A stretch of 64,000 nucleotides of DNA from Gyrodactylus bullatarudis (Eukaryota > Platyhelminthes > Monogenea > Gyrodactylidea > Gyrodactylidae): the NCBI GenBank assembly GCA_012064415.1, contig SSNU01000289.1:284864-348863 (forward strand), in the 5' to 3' direction. The notes below the pieces were generated by a model. That model was not told the origin of the DNA, did no database searches, and worked only from the letters and a program-made list of their open reading frames with translations. Position numbers and translations under genes: made by a program. Position 1 is the first letter of the stretch; each line of letters begins with the position of its first letter. Positions 21,280 through 64,000 of the stretch are shown here, piece after piece.

Positions 21280-22515
21280 CAACTGTGCACTTTATGTCAA
21301 AAATCACCCTTTTCTCTCTGCCCCTTTTTATTCAAATAATAATATAACCTCTGTACTTATAAGTAAGCACACCTCAATTATTGGAACTTGAAAAATAAAA
21401 TAGATAACAAATTATACAGTTGTATTCAGAATTTTTTTCTCTTTCCAACCATTTAATATACATATCATATTATCTCAAAATATTTAACCAGAAATATTGG
21501 CATTTAAAATCTAATAAATTTATAACTTTCAGCGAAAAAACATTTCTCGAAAATCCGTTTTTCCTCTACAAAAAGGGCCTGTTCTAGTCACAAAACAAAC
21601 AATGAGTCAAATTTTGCTGGTTTTAAAACATTTCAAAATTGTGCCGTCAGAAACGACCATGAATGCTCTTTGAACCATCATGTAAGCTTCAGATACATCT
21701 GGCAAATTTTGTCGACGTCCTAGCTCTTTCAGGAATTTAGATTTAAAACTCCAAATTATTCCCTGGTCTAAAGGCTGACAAACTGATGTGCAATTTGGGG
21801 GCAAAAATAACAGCTTCACATTGTCAGCGAGTAGTAGTATATTTCTGCCAGCGTAGGCTTCACCGAAGCTTATCAACCATTCCTGAAAAAGTTCACTATT
21901 GTTCCATGCACTTTTGTTTCCTCGATAATGTGGAGGTACATTATTGTGGAAACATCTTGGCTTTTTTGAGTGCTCCTCCAATTCACATCGTTCAATTAGC
22001 TGTAGCTTCTTTTTCAAATTGATATTTTTTTGATATATTTACACGTTCAAATATCTAAAATTATGAAAATCGAAATTATTCATCCACATATTGAAAAATA
22101 GATATGCGAAGAAAACTTACTATTTGCCGTTTAAATTGAGGAAAGCTTCTGATGAAAAGCCGCATGAACCTATATGTGAGAAATATTTTGAGTTTTTCTG
22201 CTTCTTTGCGGAAGAGTTCGGAATTTAACTGGCCTGTTGATTTTGTAGAGAAATTCTTGGATGTGATGGAACATGACATCGTTAGGAGATTTCTTGAAGA
22301 CCGTCTTCTTATAATATTTAACTTGATCAATTGTTAATCCAGTTTTTTCAGCAATCATTTTATTTTTATAGCCTTCACGTGCCAATTGCCAATTTTATTT
22401 TTCAAGTTCCAATAATTGAGGTGTGCTTACTTATAAGTACAGAGGTTATATTATTATTTTAATAAAAAAGGGGCAGAGAGAAAAGGGTGATTTTTGACAT
22501 AAAGTGCACAGTTCG
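21280..22515 (-). mobile_element. Internally deleted Tigger/pogo-like DNA transposon with long TIRs
   Basis: Terminal inverted repeats of about 122 bp lie at 21280-21401 and 22393-22515. They run from caactgtgcactttatgtca on the left, with one extra base near the tip on the right, through the shared 'ctctctgcccc', 'acttataagtaagcacacct' and 'ttattggaacttg'. Both sides are flanked by TA (21278-21279 and 22516-22517), the usual pogo-family target duplication. The 1.24-kb body holds transposase pieces on the minus strand. It is too short for a complete transposase and is non-autonomous. Confidence 0.82.
21607..22385 (-). pseudogene. Tigger/pogo-type DDE transposase remnant
   Basis: Read from the right, 22170-22385 starts AREGYKNKMIAEKTGLTIDQ, an N-terminal helix-turn-helix segment. 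The frame then shifts at about 22260 (continuing as STGQLNSELFRKEAEKLKI). At 21607-22017 the DDE_1 core resumes: KPRCFHNNVPPHYRGNKSAW, ILLLADN, LFLPPNCTSVCQPLDQGII. About 100 residues containing the first catalytic Asp are missing, and residues after LLADN are shortened. The piece is broken and sits inside the TIR-bounded element. Confidence 0.75.
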
Positions 22516-22517
22516 TA

Positions 22518-23114
22518 CTGTACCTTAACTATTTAAGCTTCCGTTCCAAGACCTACAAATCGGGTCTAATTATGAGCCTAAAGTAAAAGAATACTGAGTC
22601 CTATTACACGATAAAAAAATTTATCAATACAGAATCAGACACTAAATATTATTCAGTGAATATGTAGACTTACTGAAAAATTAGGAAAATAATTACATAG
22701 TTGAATAATTATTATAACAAATCTTCCTGATTAGTAATAATGCAAATAAATTAGTCTATCTACTTTGAAGTAGATTTAGAAGTCTAAATTTTTTTAGGAA
22801 AATCTGTTTAATTTACAAATGAATATCAAGTCAAGATTGTGCTCGAAAAATCAACTAGAATCTAGTTACTAGATCAATAATTTGTTAGAAAACTCCCATT
22901 TCTGGGATATTAATAAATTTTTTTATGAATTAAGGTGAAAAATTTTATTTTAAAATCATTTTTCGATTCAATTTGATTATCAAAATTTGAAATTCAAATG
23001 CTAATTAGTTTCAATAATATTGAATCAATATTGTTCCAACCAAACAAAGTTTTAATCAATTTTGTTTAAGTAAATCATCATTAGTGTATTTTCAAATAAT
23101 GCTACTTGACGAGT
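22518..23114 (+). other. Upstream region of the FOXK gene
   Basis: AT-rich non-coding sequence without an obvious TATA or CCAAT box. A nine-codon uORF (ATG at 23099, out of frame) precedes the chosen FOXK start. A further 5' untranslated exon could lie here or upstream of the transposon. Confidence 0.35.
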
Positions 23115-55302
<32,188 letters not shown>

Positions 55303-56754
55303 TAACAAATGAAAATCACCTATATAAAAGCTTTGCTATTGAAAATATTATTACAATTATATCGTACAAATGGAATAATCAAAAAAGCCCAACAAAATAA
55401 TTAGAGCTTTCCAAAATTCATATTTATCAATACAGATTAAACATTCCAAAATAATCACTGTTTAATAATATCCATTGTTATTTTGAATTTTCTTCACATA
55501 TTTTAGAATGTAATTATAAATCTATTTTCTCATAACTCTCCTAGATTTGTTTGATTATGTAATTTTATTTCCTCTGTATAACTACGATAGAAAAGTATGA
55601 CAGATTTAACAAACGCTCACTCCCTCATGTCTGTACAGAAAGAATAAAATTCCTTCCTATTCGTTGTTTGTGCTGTATTTTAAGAGAAATAAACATTAGA
55701 AAAAAATCGTGATAATTAAATACATTCTTGTACATTAAAAATAATGACTATTCAATGCAAGGCATTCATTTTTTAGATCCCATCCATCTATCTACACTGT
55801 ATTCTGAGCATGTGAAATTTATTTTCTTATACAAAAAAAGAAACTGCATAATACATCATTTCAGTGTTTTATGATATAATAATATTGAAAATATTATAGG
55901 AATAATGGGTATTATCACTTATTATTTTGAGACATGCAAGCAAACGTAAACACTTGATCATAAAACTGCTGTGTGTACTACTCATGTATTTTTATCAAGA
56001 TTACCTACCTCTTCAAATGGATGCTTTGTGTCATGATGAAAAAAACTGCAAACTGGTGATTCAAATTTGAATATTAGAGGTAACCTAAACATTTATGAAT
56101 GCTCACAAAATTTCAATTATAAACAATCAAGATTTATCGTCATGTCTATTTTCTCAAAAAACCATATATAAAAGAAATATTAAATGTGTACAAAAATCTC
56201 AAGTATTGTTGAATAATAATATTTTTTCAATAAAAATAAATAATATTTATTTCAAAGAATCTTTTGAATTTCTAGCTTGCACGAATGATTTTGGACCTGA
56301 TAATTCACGATTCTTATCGGTTACATGTAGATTTTTTGAACCAAGTAATTCTAAGCATCTTACAACCTCGCATGATAGTCTTGAACGATTGAATTTGTTA
56401 AAAGATTTACCTTGGAACTGACACCAATTGGAGTGCATGAATTTAACTCACAAAGCACAAGATAATTCTTCTCCATGACTCGTATTCAATTTTTTCTTTG
56501 AAAGTTTACCAGATAGACTTCAGGCTATTACATATTTGAATTCTACAGGTAACATTTATCATTGAAAAAATCAACTTTCTTTGAATTAGCACGTGTTTGA
56601 CGAATGATAAATCTGAGATCTTTGCGTATTCCAGAAGATTAATAGATTTTCTATAGAATGCAGCGGGTTGGTAAACAGAGTATTTTCTGAGCCTTTAATG
56701 AATAATAATGAGTTGATATTTTATAGATATTACCAAGTGGAACTTAAGGGTTAG
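55303..56754 (+). other. FOXK 3' untranslated region and spacer
   Basis: AATAAA hexamers at 55643-55648 and 55688-55693 are candidate polyadenylation signals for FOXK. A 108-codon plus-strand ORF at 56095-56421 is without recognisable motifs and without clear coding character. Confidence 0.4.
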
Positions 56755-56970
56755 CCCTTTTGGTGCCGATGGGCATATATGTACATTTTCCAATTTTTTT
56801 GAATCTTCATAACTCTACTAGTTTGATAAGTTTCTGAATCAATTGAAGTTTAAATTGAAGCCCACAATGTAAACTTGCATTAGTAATATTTTTGGCCAAA
56901 TAACTTGGTATCTTCATAGCTAAATTTTGGTTTTTATAAAAACTGTGAAATAGTCTCGAAACCGGAAGAG
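56755..56970. mobile_element. 216-bp piggyBac-like MITE, copy 2
   Basis: It begins CCCTTTTGGTG and ends ACCGGAAGAG with TTAA at 56971-56974. It aligns along its full length with the copy at 47020-47235, including 'ttgaagcccacaatgt' and 'aataacttggtatcttcata'. Tip mutations (AGAG for AGGG, TTAG for TTAA) show it is inactive. Confidence 0.72.
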
Positions 56971-56999
56971 TTAAAATAAGAATAAAATTAATTACAGTG

Positions 57000-58700
57000 A
57001 ACATGATTATTTTTACGAATCGTCAACACCTATAGTATAGGTTAGGTTAGAGTCAAATTTTTTTTCTCCGAACAACTCACAAGAGTACTCACTTCTCTGA
57101 GTACTCAGATCATGTTTTGTATATTTTTAAAGCGTGAAAGTCATCCTCCATTATGAAATTGCCCATTTTCCACAATATCCCACGGAAATAATAAAACATT
57201 GAAATTTACCATGAAGGCCCTTGATGATTATCTTTTTGAAAATAATTCAGATTCCTGATTTTAGTGATTGCGTAGTAAAAATTTATTGAAAATGGAGCGG
57301 CGATTTGAAAAATTCTGGATTTTTAAAACTGAATGGCATAGAAATACAAAGATAAGATAACTACTACTCCCTTCTAGGAGTAAACATTACTCCAGAATCG
57401 TCATTAATGAATAAGCCCATCTCACTGAATATAGGAATTTATAAAAATGAAATCCATCTTGACTATAGTTAATCTACTACCATTGGGAAATGTACAGCCA
57501 GAACAATCTCTGTCTCTCCAAATCCTTTTGTTCCGTAAATACCATTTATCAAGTTTTCAGTTTAGAAAGATTAAAAATTGATTCGACATTCTCAGCTTCT
57601 GGTCTTACAAAAATTTTGTAGGTGCTTGTCTTCAGTAGTAATATGGTAATTTTTGGATAATTTAATTTTAGAAGGACCCCGGTTCAAGGCTTAAAATAAA
57701 AGTAATCAAACTGAAAAATTCTTCTCAATTGTAAGGTAAATTTTACACTAACTCAAAAGGTTTATAATAATGAGGAAGATACAGAATTCTTTTAAAGCTT
57801 CGCAAAACAATAAATGGATTTATTCAACTATGGTGAACCGGAATGATATTTTGATTCAATGAATTAGAAGCATTAGAAAAAGTCGAATTTCTGAAAAAAA
57901 TAGTTTACAACAGCAATGTTGCGTGTCACCTTCATAATGAAAAACTGTAATTTTAATAATTTTGGTAAAAAACTTTTATTTGAAACTTTTTGTTGATGAA
58001 AAAATTTTAGATAAGCTTAATTTTCGAAAATTCTTTTACGCTTTTGATACTTCAAGGACTACTGTATCCTAATTGAGGTAGATTTCTTTCCTACAAGGTA
58101 CTTAAATAGGCATAGAATTGTGTTGAAGTTGAGGATTTTCGAAATAAATGGGCGAATTTTCAACTTTGACTTTGAATAGCCCAGAAACTAGAATAGTCAA
58201 GGGAAACTTTTCTTCTACTCTTTTGTTAAGAATTTATTCCTGAACAAGAATATGTCATTTCTGTCTTTCTATCTCATCCATGTTTTTCTCTGTTGAAAGG
58301 TAAAGCATTACAAGTCGGGTTTTCAGTTTTTACCGTATAATTTGAAAACTCTATTGTAGAATTTTTCAAGAAGCACACATCTGAAATTCCCGAAAAAATT
58401 CTTTACAAAAGTAGAAAATATCATTGAGTAGAAAAAAATAATATTCGATTTGTAATACTGTGTTAATAACACAGTGCGTTAATGATTTTGATTAAATACT
58501 GTAGTTTTTTTCTTAAATTCATTTAAGGTATGAAATGTAACAGAAATATTTAGCTTTCTCAAGTCAATCATGAAACATGAATAGAAATTCAATTTTCACC
58601 TCGGTAATAATGTTGCATTTAATAATTTCTATAGAATCCTTTGAATGTATGCTTCTGGGAAATTTATATGTATTGATAATAATTTTTTCTTTTTGAAAAC
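57000..58700. other. Spacer, no feature recognised
   Basis: AT-rich sequence with stops in all frames and no repeat identified by eye, apart from scattered short hairpins (for example ctgtgttaataacacag at about 58458). Confidence 0.35.
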
Positions 58701-58711
58701 TTTTGAAATAA

Positions 58712-59062
58712 ATGAGAGAATATCTCTACAAGATGTACGCAAGACCAACTGTTGAAAATTGCTCCTATATATGGTCCTCATCTCAGATATCAACCTCGTT
58801 TATTCTTGATCAGATTCAAAAGAGATTTCTGAAACTCTCAAATGTTTTGTTAACAAATTTCCAAAAGATTAAACTTCTCAGACATCGTAGATGTTATAGA
58901 TGTTTAAAAATTGCAAAGAATAATATATCTGATTTTTGGAATGCTAAAACTTCAAACAGGATCTTAAGATGTAATCAACCGAAATTAAAAAGACCTGTAA
59001 ATAACCTCTTAAAATCTCTTTATTTTTTGATAGACTCCCAAGTCTCTTCAATGAAATTGTAA
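58712..59062 (+). pseudogene. Non-LTR retrotransposon (LINE) reverse transcriptase C-terminal fragment
   Basis: The frame begins MREYLYKMYARPTVENCSYI, then WSSSQISTSFILDQIQKRFL and LLRHRRCYRCLKI. A 'YK.YVRP.LEYCS.VWSP....L..IQ.RF' pattern typifies the region after the reverse transcriptase core in Jockey/CR1-type LINEs. The catalytic motifs are upstream and absent. The fragment ends at a stop soon after the conserved part. Confidence 0.7.
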
Positions 59063-59073
59063 AGAAAAACATT

Positions 59074-59235
59074 TCATTCAACAAAAAAGATCTGTGAAGG
59101 AAATAGCTGTCCTTTCATATTCAGCAACATTTTCATGCCCGGCGTGTTAAGGGCTTGTTGAATACCAAGCTGCATAGGTGTTGCTGTCGGGGATGGAACT
59201 GCCTGACCTATTGTCTTGAGAATCCTCCTCGACAT
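59074..59235 (-). CDS. 53-residue ORF, possible start of a retroelement Gag
   Basis: The minus-strand frame starts MSRRILKTIGQAVPSPTATP and continues MQLGIQQALNTPGMKMLLNM to a TGA. It is markedly GC-richer than the flanks and lies just inside the LTR-like sequence at 59329, with a leader of about 95 nt. Position and composition suggest the first part of a retroelement ORF that is cut off, but no Gag motif is visible. It could instead be chance. Confidence 0.3.
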   Translation of the reverse strand: MSRRILKTIGQAVPSPTATPMQLGIQQALNTPGMKMLLNMKGQLFPSQIFFVE

Positions 59236-59328
59236 TGGGAACCTTTGGGTACAACAGAATTGATGTTAAAATTATCCATTAACGAGATTCGTATTTAAAT
59301 CAAGAGAAAAGAATGCCGCGCCGCGGCT

Positions 59329-59888
59329 TGTTATAACAATTCTTTATTTTTTATTCTTTTGTACACTTTGTTTTTCTGCTCTTGTTTCACCCTCCAATTC
59401 GACTTTAATATCACTTTATAACTTTCTATTTCACTATACTGTGATTGTTATATACTTTGATATTAATTGCTACTAGTTCATCACTATACTGTGACTCACT
59501 GTTCTCATGGATAACTGCATCACTATGATTGCCTATTTTATTTATGTTTATCAAAGTTATTCGTTAGATTACTGTAACCACTATACTGTGATTACTCTTC
59601 ATATTACTATGCTAACTTGCTTATTGAGCGACACTATGCTGTGATCGCTACAGATCTGTACAAATTAATTGAAAATTTATGACATAATATGACAATAAAG
59701 ATTATAGTAATAATAATTATAATTATTATTATGTCATAAATTTTCAATTAATTTGTACAGATCTGTAGCGATCACAGCATAGTGTCGCTCAATAAGCAAG
59801 TTAGCATAGTAATATGAAGAGTAATCACAGTATAGTGGTTACAGTAATCTAACGAATAACTTTGATAAACATAAATAAAATAGGCAAT
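59329..59888 (-). repeat. LTR-like region ending in a perfect 161-bp inverted repeat
   Basis: On the minus strand the region runs through several copies of a cacagtatagtg motif, a tataac box and an aataaag motif to an end at ttataaca, like the end of an LTR. Its far part, 59528-59688, is repeated exactly in inverse orientation at 59728-59888 around a 39-nt AT-rich centre. Such a head-to-head arrangement could come from two abutting LTR pieces. Confidence 0.6.
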
Positions 59889-60034
59889 AATAATTATTAT
59901 TATCTATGATTAAATATTAAGAAGCTATGAATAGTTTTCTACAGTTATTTTTTGGAATACTGTATAACCGATCTTTTCCTAGACGTTTCGTTACTGACAT
60001 TGACAAATACCCTCTTTAGTTGGATGAGAAATAT

Positions 60035-60412
60035 ATCTCACGAAAACCGATTATCACTATAAAACTTTAAATTAGTCATTTTTCAGGGATCTTGAATCAT
60101 CAAAATTTCATCGATTTTCAACCAGGGAAAACGATTAAAAAATCTAAATTCATTTTGCCACGATGATGGGGTGATTCTCAAAATCTAAAATTCAACTTTT
60201 GATCACTCTTCAAAAATTGAGAATTTGGTGCTACTTCCAGATTTGAAATAATTTCCTAAAAAATTGATCTGTTTTTTCTTCTTCATATCGTGAAAGTGGG
60301 TCTCGTGATCTACATCCTAAATAATTTTGATCAAATTCGATTTCTTGATGAAATAATTGAGAGCGTTGTAAAATTTATAAATTCTCATCTTCTTCATATT
60401 GACTAGGTGTAG
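60035..60412. repeat. Truncated family B fold-back element
   Basis: The right arm 'gaaagtgggtctcgtgatct', 'ttgatcaaattcgatttctt' and 'ttctcatcttcttcatattg' with actaggt match family B. The left side retains 'tcatttttcagggatcttga' from the element interior; the left terminus is missing. Confidence 0.55.
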
Positions 60413-60542
60413 AATATCCATTACGTAGTATATTTATGCTTATGTTGAATATATCTGATAAATTCTTGAACTTGAGTTCAGTTTTAATGATTTTACAAAA
60501 TTTTATCTGAATTAGTAGAAATATTCATTTCTTAGAGGATTT

Positions 60543-60619
60543 TGAAGACGAGTGAATAATGAGTAATAAAGCTTTTATTTCACCGGTTCTCATCAGACTC
60601 TTACACCGGCTTGATATTT
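60543..60619. repeat. LTR-like repeat, inverted copy of 7295-7370
   Basis: The sequence runs 'taataaagcttttatttcac' and 'cggttctcatcagactctta' plus caccgg, the inverse of the block at 7295-7370 with few changes. Confidence 0.5.
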
Positions 60620-60666
60620 ATACATACAATAATGAAAAATTAAAAGTCCTCTGATTGGACAAAATT

Positions 60667-61304
60667 TTATCTATTGAATAAAGAATGATATTTTAGGTAA
60701 CTATTTAAAAGTTGTTTTGACCTGCATTGAGAATCATGAGACCAATTAAAGTTTGAATTGGGTCTTGTATTAACCAGAAATGAATGTACCCATCCGATGT
60801 AAGGAAAATTCACATCTATCTTGAGATGCAAGAGTTTTCGTCTGGATGTTGACCTTACTAATTGAATAAGCAAACTGTAGGCACTCATGTAAACTATTTG
60901 AGATATAATTTTGAGGAAAATGAGAGAGTTAAAGTACCAAAAAAAGTTTTCAGTATTGGACAAAAGACTTACGTCTCTATTATGAAGATGGTAATGTAAT
61001 TTTATCCTTCTATGAAAAGTTTTATTTCCAAATAATTTTATTGAGATATCTATAAACTTTGGATAATCATTACAATTCCATGAACAAAGCAATAAACTAA
61101 ATATAAAAATGTATTCATATATGAATAAAAGAGTATTTGTAAAAATAGATTTAATTGGAATTCTAAATACTTACAATGAATCTTTTGTAAAATTTCTTTT
61201 CCAAGAGGCAGTTTAAAATCTCTCAAATTTGATATGATTACTTTCGAGTATTCATAGAAGATTTCAAGACTTTTGAAAGAGAAAATATAGATTTTGAACG
61301 ACAT
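60667..61304 (-). CDS. Unrecognised candidate exons (low confidence)
   Basis: A minus-strand segment starts MSFKIYIFSFKSLEIFYEYS at 61304 and runs to a good donor (gtaagt) near 61172. Downstream open pieces read FIDISIKLFGNKTFHRRI up to another gtaagt, and RSTSRRKLLHLKIDVNFPYI up to SHDSQC. Splice-like signals and better amino-acid texture than the surroundings hint at a real gene, but the phases I could test between pieces do not fit and no family is recognised. It may be a decayed gene or chance. Confidence 0.22.
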
Positions 61305-61762
61305 TTTTTATGCATCATTTGAATTCTCACGAGGGGTCCATTTAAAATTTGACCCAAGCTAGAAGAATATTTCTCTACTAACCTACCTTTTTCCAGGTTT
61401 CTACGTTACGCTTAGTTTTTTTTCTGAAAAGTCTGATCGTAAATGAGGTTTAAAAATTTCAGCCTACTATAATGTCCATTAATTTCGTAGAATAAAATTT
61501 CCCATCATATCAGTTCACAAGTAGAAAGTGTTTCCAAAACACCAACAAGAAAATTTCATGAGAATCTAAAAGGTAAAAGTAGATAAAACGTGTATGAATA
61601 TAAAGTTGGACGCATCATCATACAGATAAAATTCTCATAGTGTTTTTCTTATTTGTGAAAAATATCAAGTTGTCTTGATATGAATTCAGAATTTTTGTAA
61701 ATTTCAACCTCTCTCTCACATAATTCTCAAGGAGATATATATAGGTTTTTCTTGATTCAAAA

Positions 61763-63220
61763 TACACTAAACTTCCTAGAAAATGTATTATCACGAAAAA
61801 TAATCGATCGAAATATTTCTACCTGATTACTCATGAGTACGACCATTAATTTTCTAAAATATGATATGACGTCATCGGTAAGCAAAAACGGGGTCCATAA
61901 CTAAAAAAAGTTTTCACCGATTATGATTGATGTATAAGATTTGGGCAAGTGAAAAAACTTTTCATTCTGCATCGGATAGAGTTATTTTTATTGATGTAGA
62001 ACGAAAAAAAAAATTTTGCTTTTGAATGGAGCTAGATTGATGGAAAAAGGTTTAGAGGCAAGAGCATAGTGATACACTAAACTTCCTAGAAAATGTATTA
62101 TCCGAAAAATAATCGATCGAAATATTTCTTCCTGGTTACTCATGAGTACGACCATTAATTTTCAAAAATATTTTTAGAACCTCATGTGTTCTGAAGCGCC
62201 AAATAAGGCTTGAACTTCATGATAAAGTAATGAAATTCTGTATTTTGACTAATATCACTATGCTCTTGCCTCTAAACCTTTTTCCATTAATCTAGCTCCA
62301 TTAATAAGCGAAATATATTTCTTTCGTTCTACATCAATAAAAATAACTCCATCCAATGCAGTTTTCACCGATTATGATATTGATGCATAAAATTTGGGCA
62401 AATGAAACAACTTTTCATCCTGCATTGGATGGAGTTATTTTTATTGATGTAGAACAAAAGAAATATATTTCGCTTATTAATGGAGCTAGATTAATGGAAA
62501 AAGGTTTAGAGGCAAGAGCATAGTGATATTAGCCAAAATACAGAATTTCATTACTTTATCATGAAGTTCAAGCCTTATTTGGCGCTTCAGAACACATGAG
62601 GTTCTAAAAATATCTTTGAAAATTAATGGTCGTACTCATGAGTAACCAGGAAGAAATATTTCGATCGATTATTTTTCGGATAATACATTTTCTAGGAAGT
62701 TTAGTGTATTAGCCAAAATACAAGTTGTTGTTAAAAATATTTCTAAAAATATTTTTGAAAATTAATGGTCGTACTCATGAGTAATCACTGATTACTAATC
62801 AGGTAGAAATATTTCTATCGATTATTTTTGGGATGATATATTTTCTAGGAAGTTTATTGTACAATAATCTAAATTCATTATACACTAAACTTCCTAGAAA
62901 ATCTATTATCCGAAAAATAATCGATCGAAAAAAAATTTGCCTGCTTACTCACAAGTACGACCATTAAATTTCAAAAATAAAATTGAAAAAAAATAAATAA
63001 ATTTCTAAAGTGCCAAATGAGCCCTAAACTTCATGATAAAGTAATGAAATTCTGTATTTTGGCTAATAAGAGTATGCTCTTGCTTCCAAACCTTTTTCCA
63101 TTAATCTAGCTCCATTAATAAGCGAAATATATTTCTTTCGTTCTACATCAATAAAAATAACTCCATCCAATGCAGGATGAAAAGTTGTTTCATTTGCCCA
63201 AATTTTATGCATCAACATCA
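61763..63220. mobile_element. Nest of inverted and direct transposon ends
   Basis: A terminus reading tacactaaacttcctagaaa, followed by a 'aataatcgatcgaaa' block and 'actcatgagtacgaccatta', starts at 61763, 62073 and 62881 on the plus strand and ends at about 62708 and 62861 on the other. Segments 62073-62362 and 62421-62708 form a palindrome with arms of about 290 bp. The 'ttattgatgtagaac' block occurs four times in both orientations. These look like repeatedly nested copies of one Tigger-related element whose transposase lies at 63.2-64 kb. Confidence 0.7.
62383..62523 (+). CDS. 46-residue ORF repeated within the transposon nest
   Basis: The frame begins MHKIWANETTFHPALDGVIF and ends GARLMEKGLEARA. 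A closely related minus-strand version is at 63063-63212, with the same sequence to EARA then three extra residues; a truncated one lies at 62258-62362, and a decayed one at about 61930-62065. It may be the C-terminal exon of the Tigger transposase or a small element-borne ORF. No known domain is seen. Confidence 0.35.
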   Translation: MHKIWANETTFHPALDGVIFIDVEQKKYISLINGARLMEKGLEARA

Positions 63221-63233
63221 TAATCGGTTAAAA

Positions 63234-64000
63234 CTAGACGAGTTCAAAGTTGATATGATCGGGAATTTCGTTTTCAAATGAAAATCGATAAAATTCCATT
63301 TTTAATCTGACTTTAGTTATGGACCCCCTTTTTTTTCGATGACGTAATGGCTGGGACAACGCCGTCGTATTTGGTGGAAGAAATAATAGTCTAACATTCG
63401 GCCTTTCTCTAATATTCAAATGAAGTCTGCAATTATCAAGTAAGAGCAAGACTCGACGATGATCAACCCAATTGGAAAAATCATCGTACCATTTTTGGAA
63501 GATGGTTTGGTCGACCCAAGCATTCCGTTGTCCGGTGTAATTTTCTGGTATTTCTCCCCGGAAGCATCGGGGTCGATTGGATTTTCCTACATAAAATGAT
63601 AATTAGTGATGATAGATAAGTGTATAATTTTCAAAATTAAACTTACCAATAAATAAAGGTTTATATTTTTCACCAATTAGTGAACAGCACAATAATATTG
63701 TGATCCTTTCTTTTTTGATCTTGGTTCCTTTGATGAAGCTGGTTGAGAGATCGAGAGTTGTTCTACCTTTATCAAGATAGTTTAAACCCGTCTCGTAACA
63801 GTTATAAATATCCTGAGGTTCATAACTGAGAAATATATGTCTATTTCCTATTACCCAATCTTCAATTTGTTGGGTATCAACAGAGGCGGCCATACCATGT
63901 GTTCGATGAGTTTTTAAATTATTTCTTCTCATGAAACTTCTCATCCAGCCCTCTGATACTTTGAACTCATCACCTTCTAGCATAAGTTTGAATTTATCGA
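63234..64000 (-). pseudogene. Tigger-type transposase, truncated, with one intron; cut by window end
   Basis: Minus-strand exons are 63647-64000 (running off the window) and about 63340-63586, separated by a 60-nt intron with gtaag and tgtag ends in phase. The first carries part of a CENP-B-type helix-turn-helix (KVSEGWMRSFMRRNNLKTHR) and the start of the DDE_1 domain (DIYNCYETGLNYLDKGRTTL). The second reads RPRCFRGEIPENYTGQRNAW, LLLLDNCRLH and LFLPPNTTALSQPL. The first catalytic Asp, normally just before ETG, is Tyr here, and the region after QPL with the third Asp is replaced by unrelated sequence. The protein would be inactive. Confidence 0.78.

Overview
The window looks like AT-rich, repeat-laden nuclear DNA of an invertebrate animal. 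The evidence is spliced genes with GT-AG introns from a few tens of bases up to about 10 kb, a forkhead gene of the FOXK type (FHA plus forkhead domains), PLCXD-family phospholipase genes, and many animal-type transposon remnants (Tigger/pogo, Tc1, piggyBac-like MITEs, Ty3/gypsy, LINE, Penelope-like). A TATA box about 30 nt upstream of a TCAGTC initiator in front of one small gene would suit an arthropod. The species cannot be named from sequence alone. No bacterial features, rRNA genes or CRISPR arrays were seen.

Layout. 1-2 kb: repeat fragments and a 145-residue Cys/Gly/His-rich gene with a 35-nt intron. 2.4-9.2 kb (minus): a PLCXD-type gene whose first intron holds, in the opposite orientation, a KRBA2-like integrase gene with very small introns. 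10.7-13.8 kb (minus): a tandem paralogue of the PLCXD gene. 14-17.9 kb: nothing coding recognised. 17.9-19 kb: a decayed Ty3/gypsy fragment. 19.4-19.9 kb: a second, essentially identical copy of the Cys/Gly/His-rich gene, flanked by two direct copies of a fold-back repeat. 21.3-22.5 kb: an internally deleted Tigger/pogo element with ~122-bp terminal inverted repeats. 23.1-55.3 kb (plus): a nine-exon FOXK gene of 756 codons, assembled here by hand, whose four large introns are full of fold-back MITEs, a piggyBac-like MITE, a TIR-bounded unit containing a Penelope-like GIY-YIG fragment, and a 105-bp tandem repeat. 56.7-61.3 kb: another piggyBac-like MITE, a LINE reverse-transcriptase tail, LTR-like sequence with a perfect 161-bp inverted repeat, and weak candidate exons. 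61.7-64 kb: a nest of inverted and direct transposon ends next to a Tigger transposase cut by the window end.

The host genes do not form one pathway. FOXK is a nuclear transcription factor, the PLCXD pair are predicted PI-PLC-X-fold enzymes, and the Cys/Gly/His-rich pair are unrecognised, possibly metal-binding or structural, proteins. The most noteworthy points are the FOXK gene with a 29-nt intron, the KRBA2-like integrase gene that becomes a continuous 344-codon frame if three tiny introns are removed, the recent duplication of the Cys/Gly/His-rich gene with its intron intact, the two PLCXD paralogues with matching exon phases, and several palindromic repeat families that appear repeatedly through the window.
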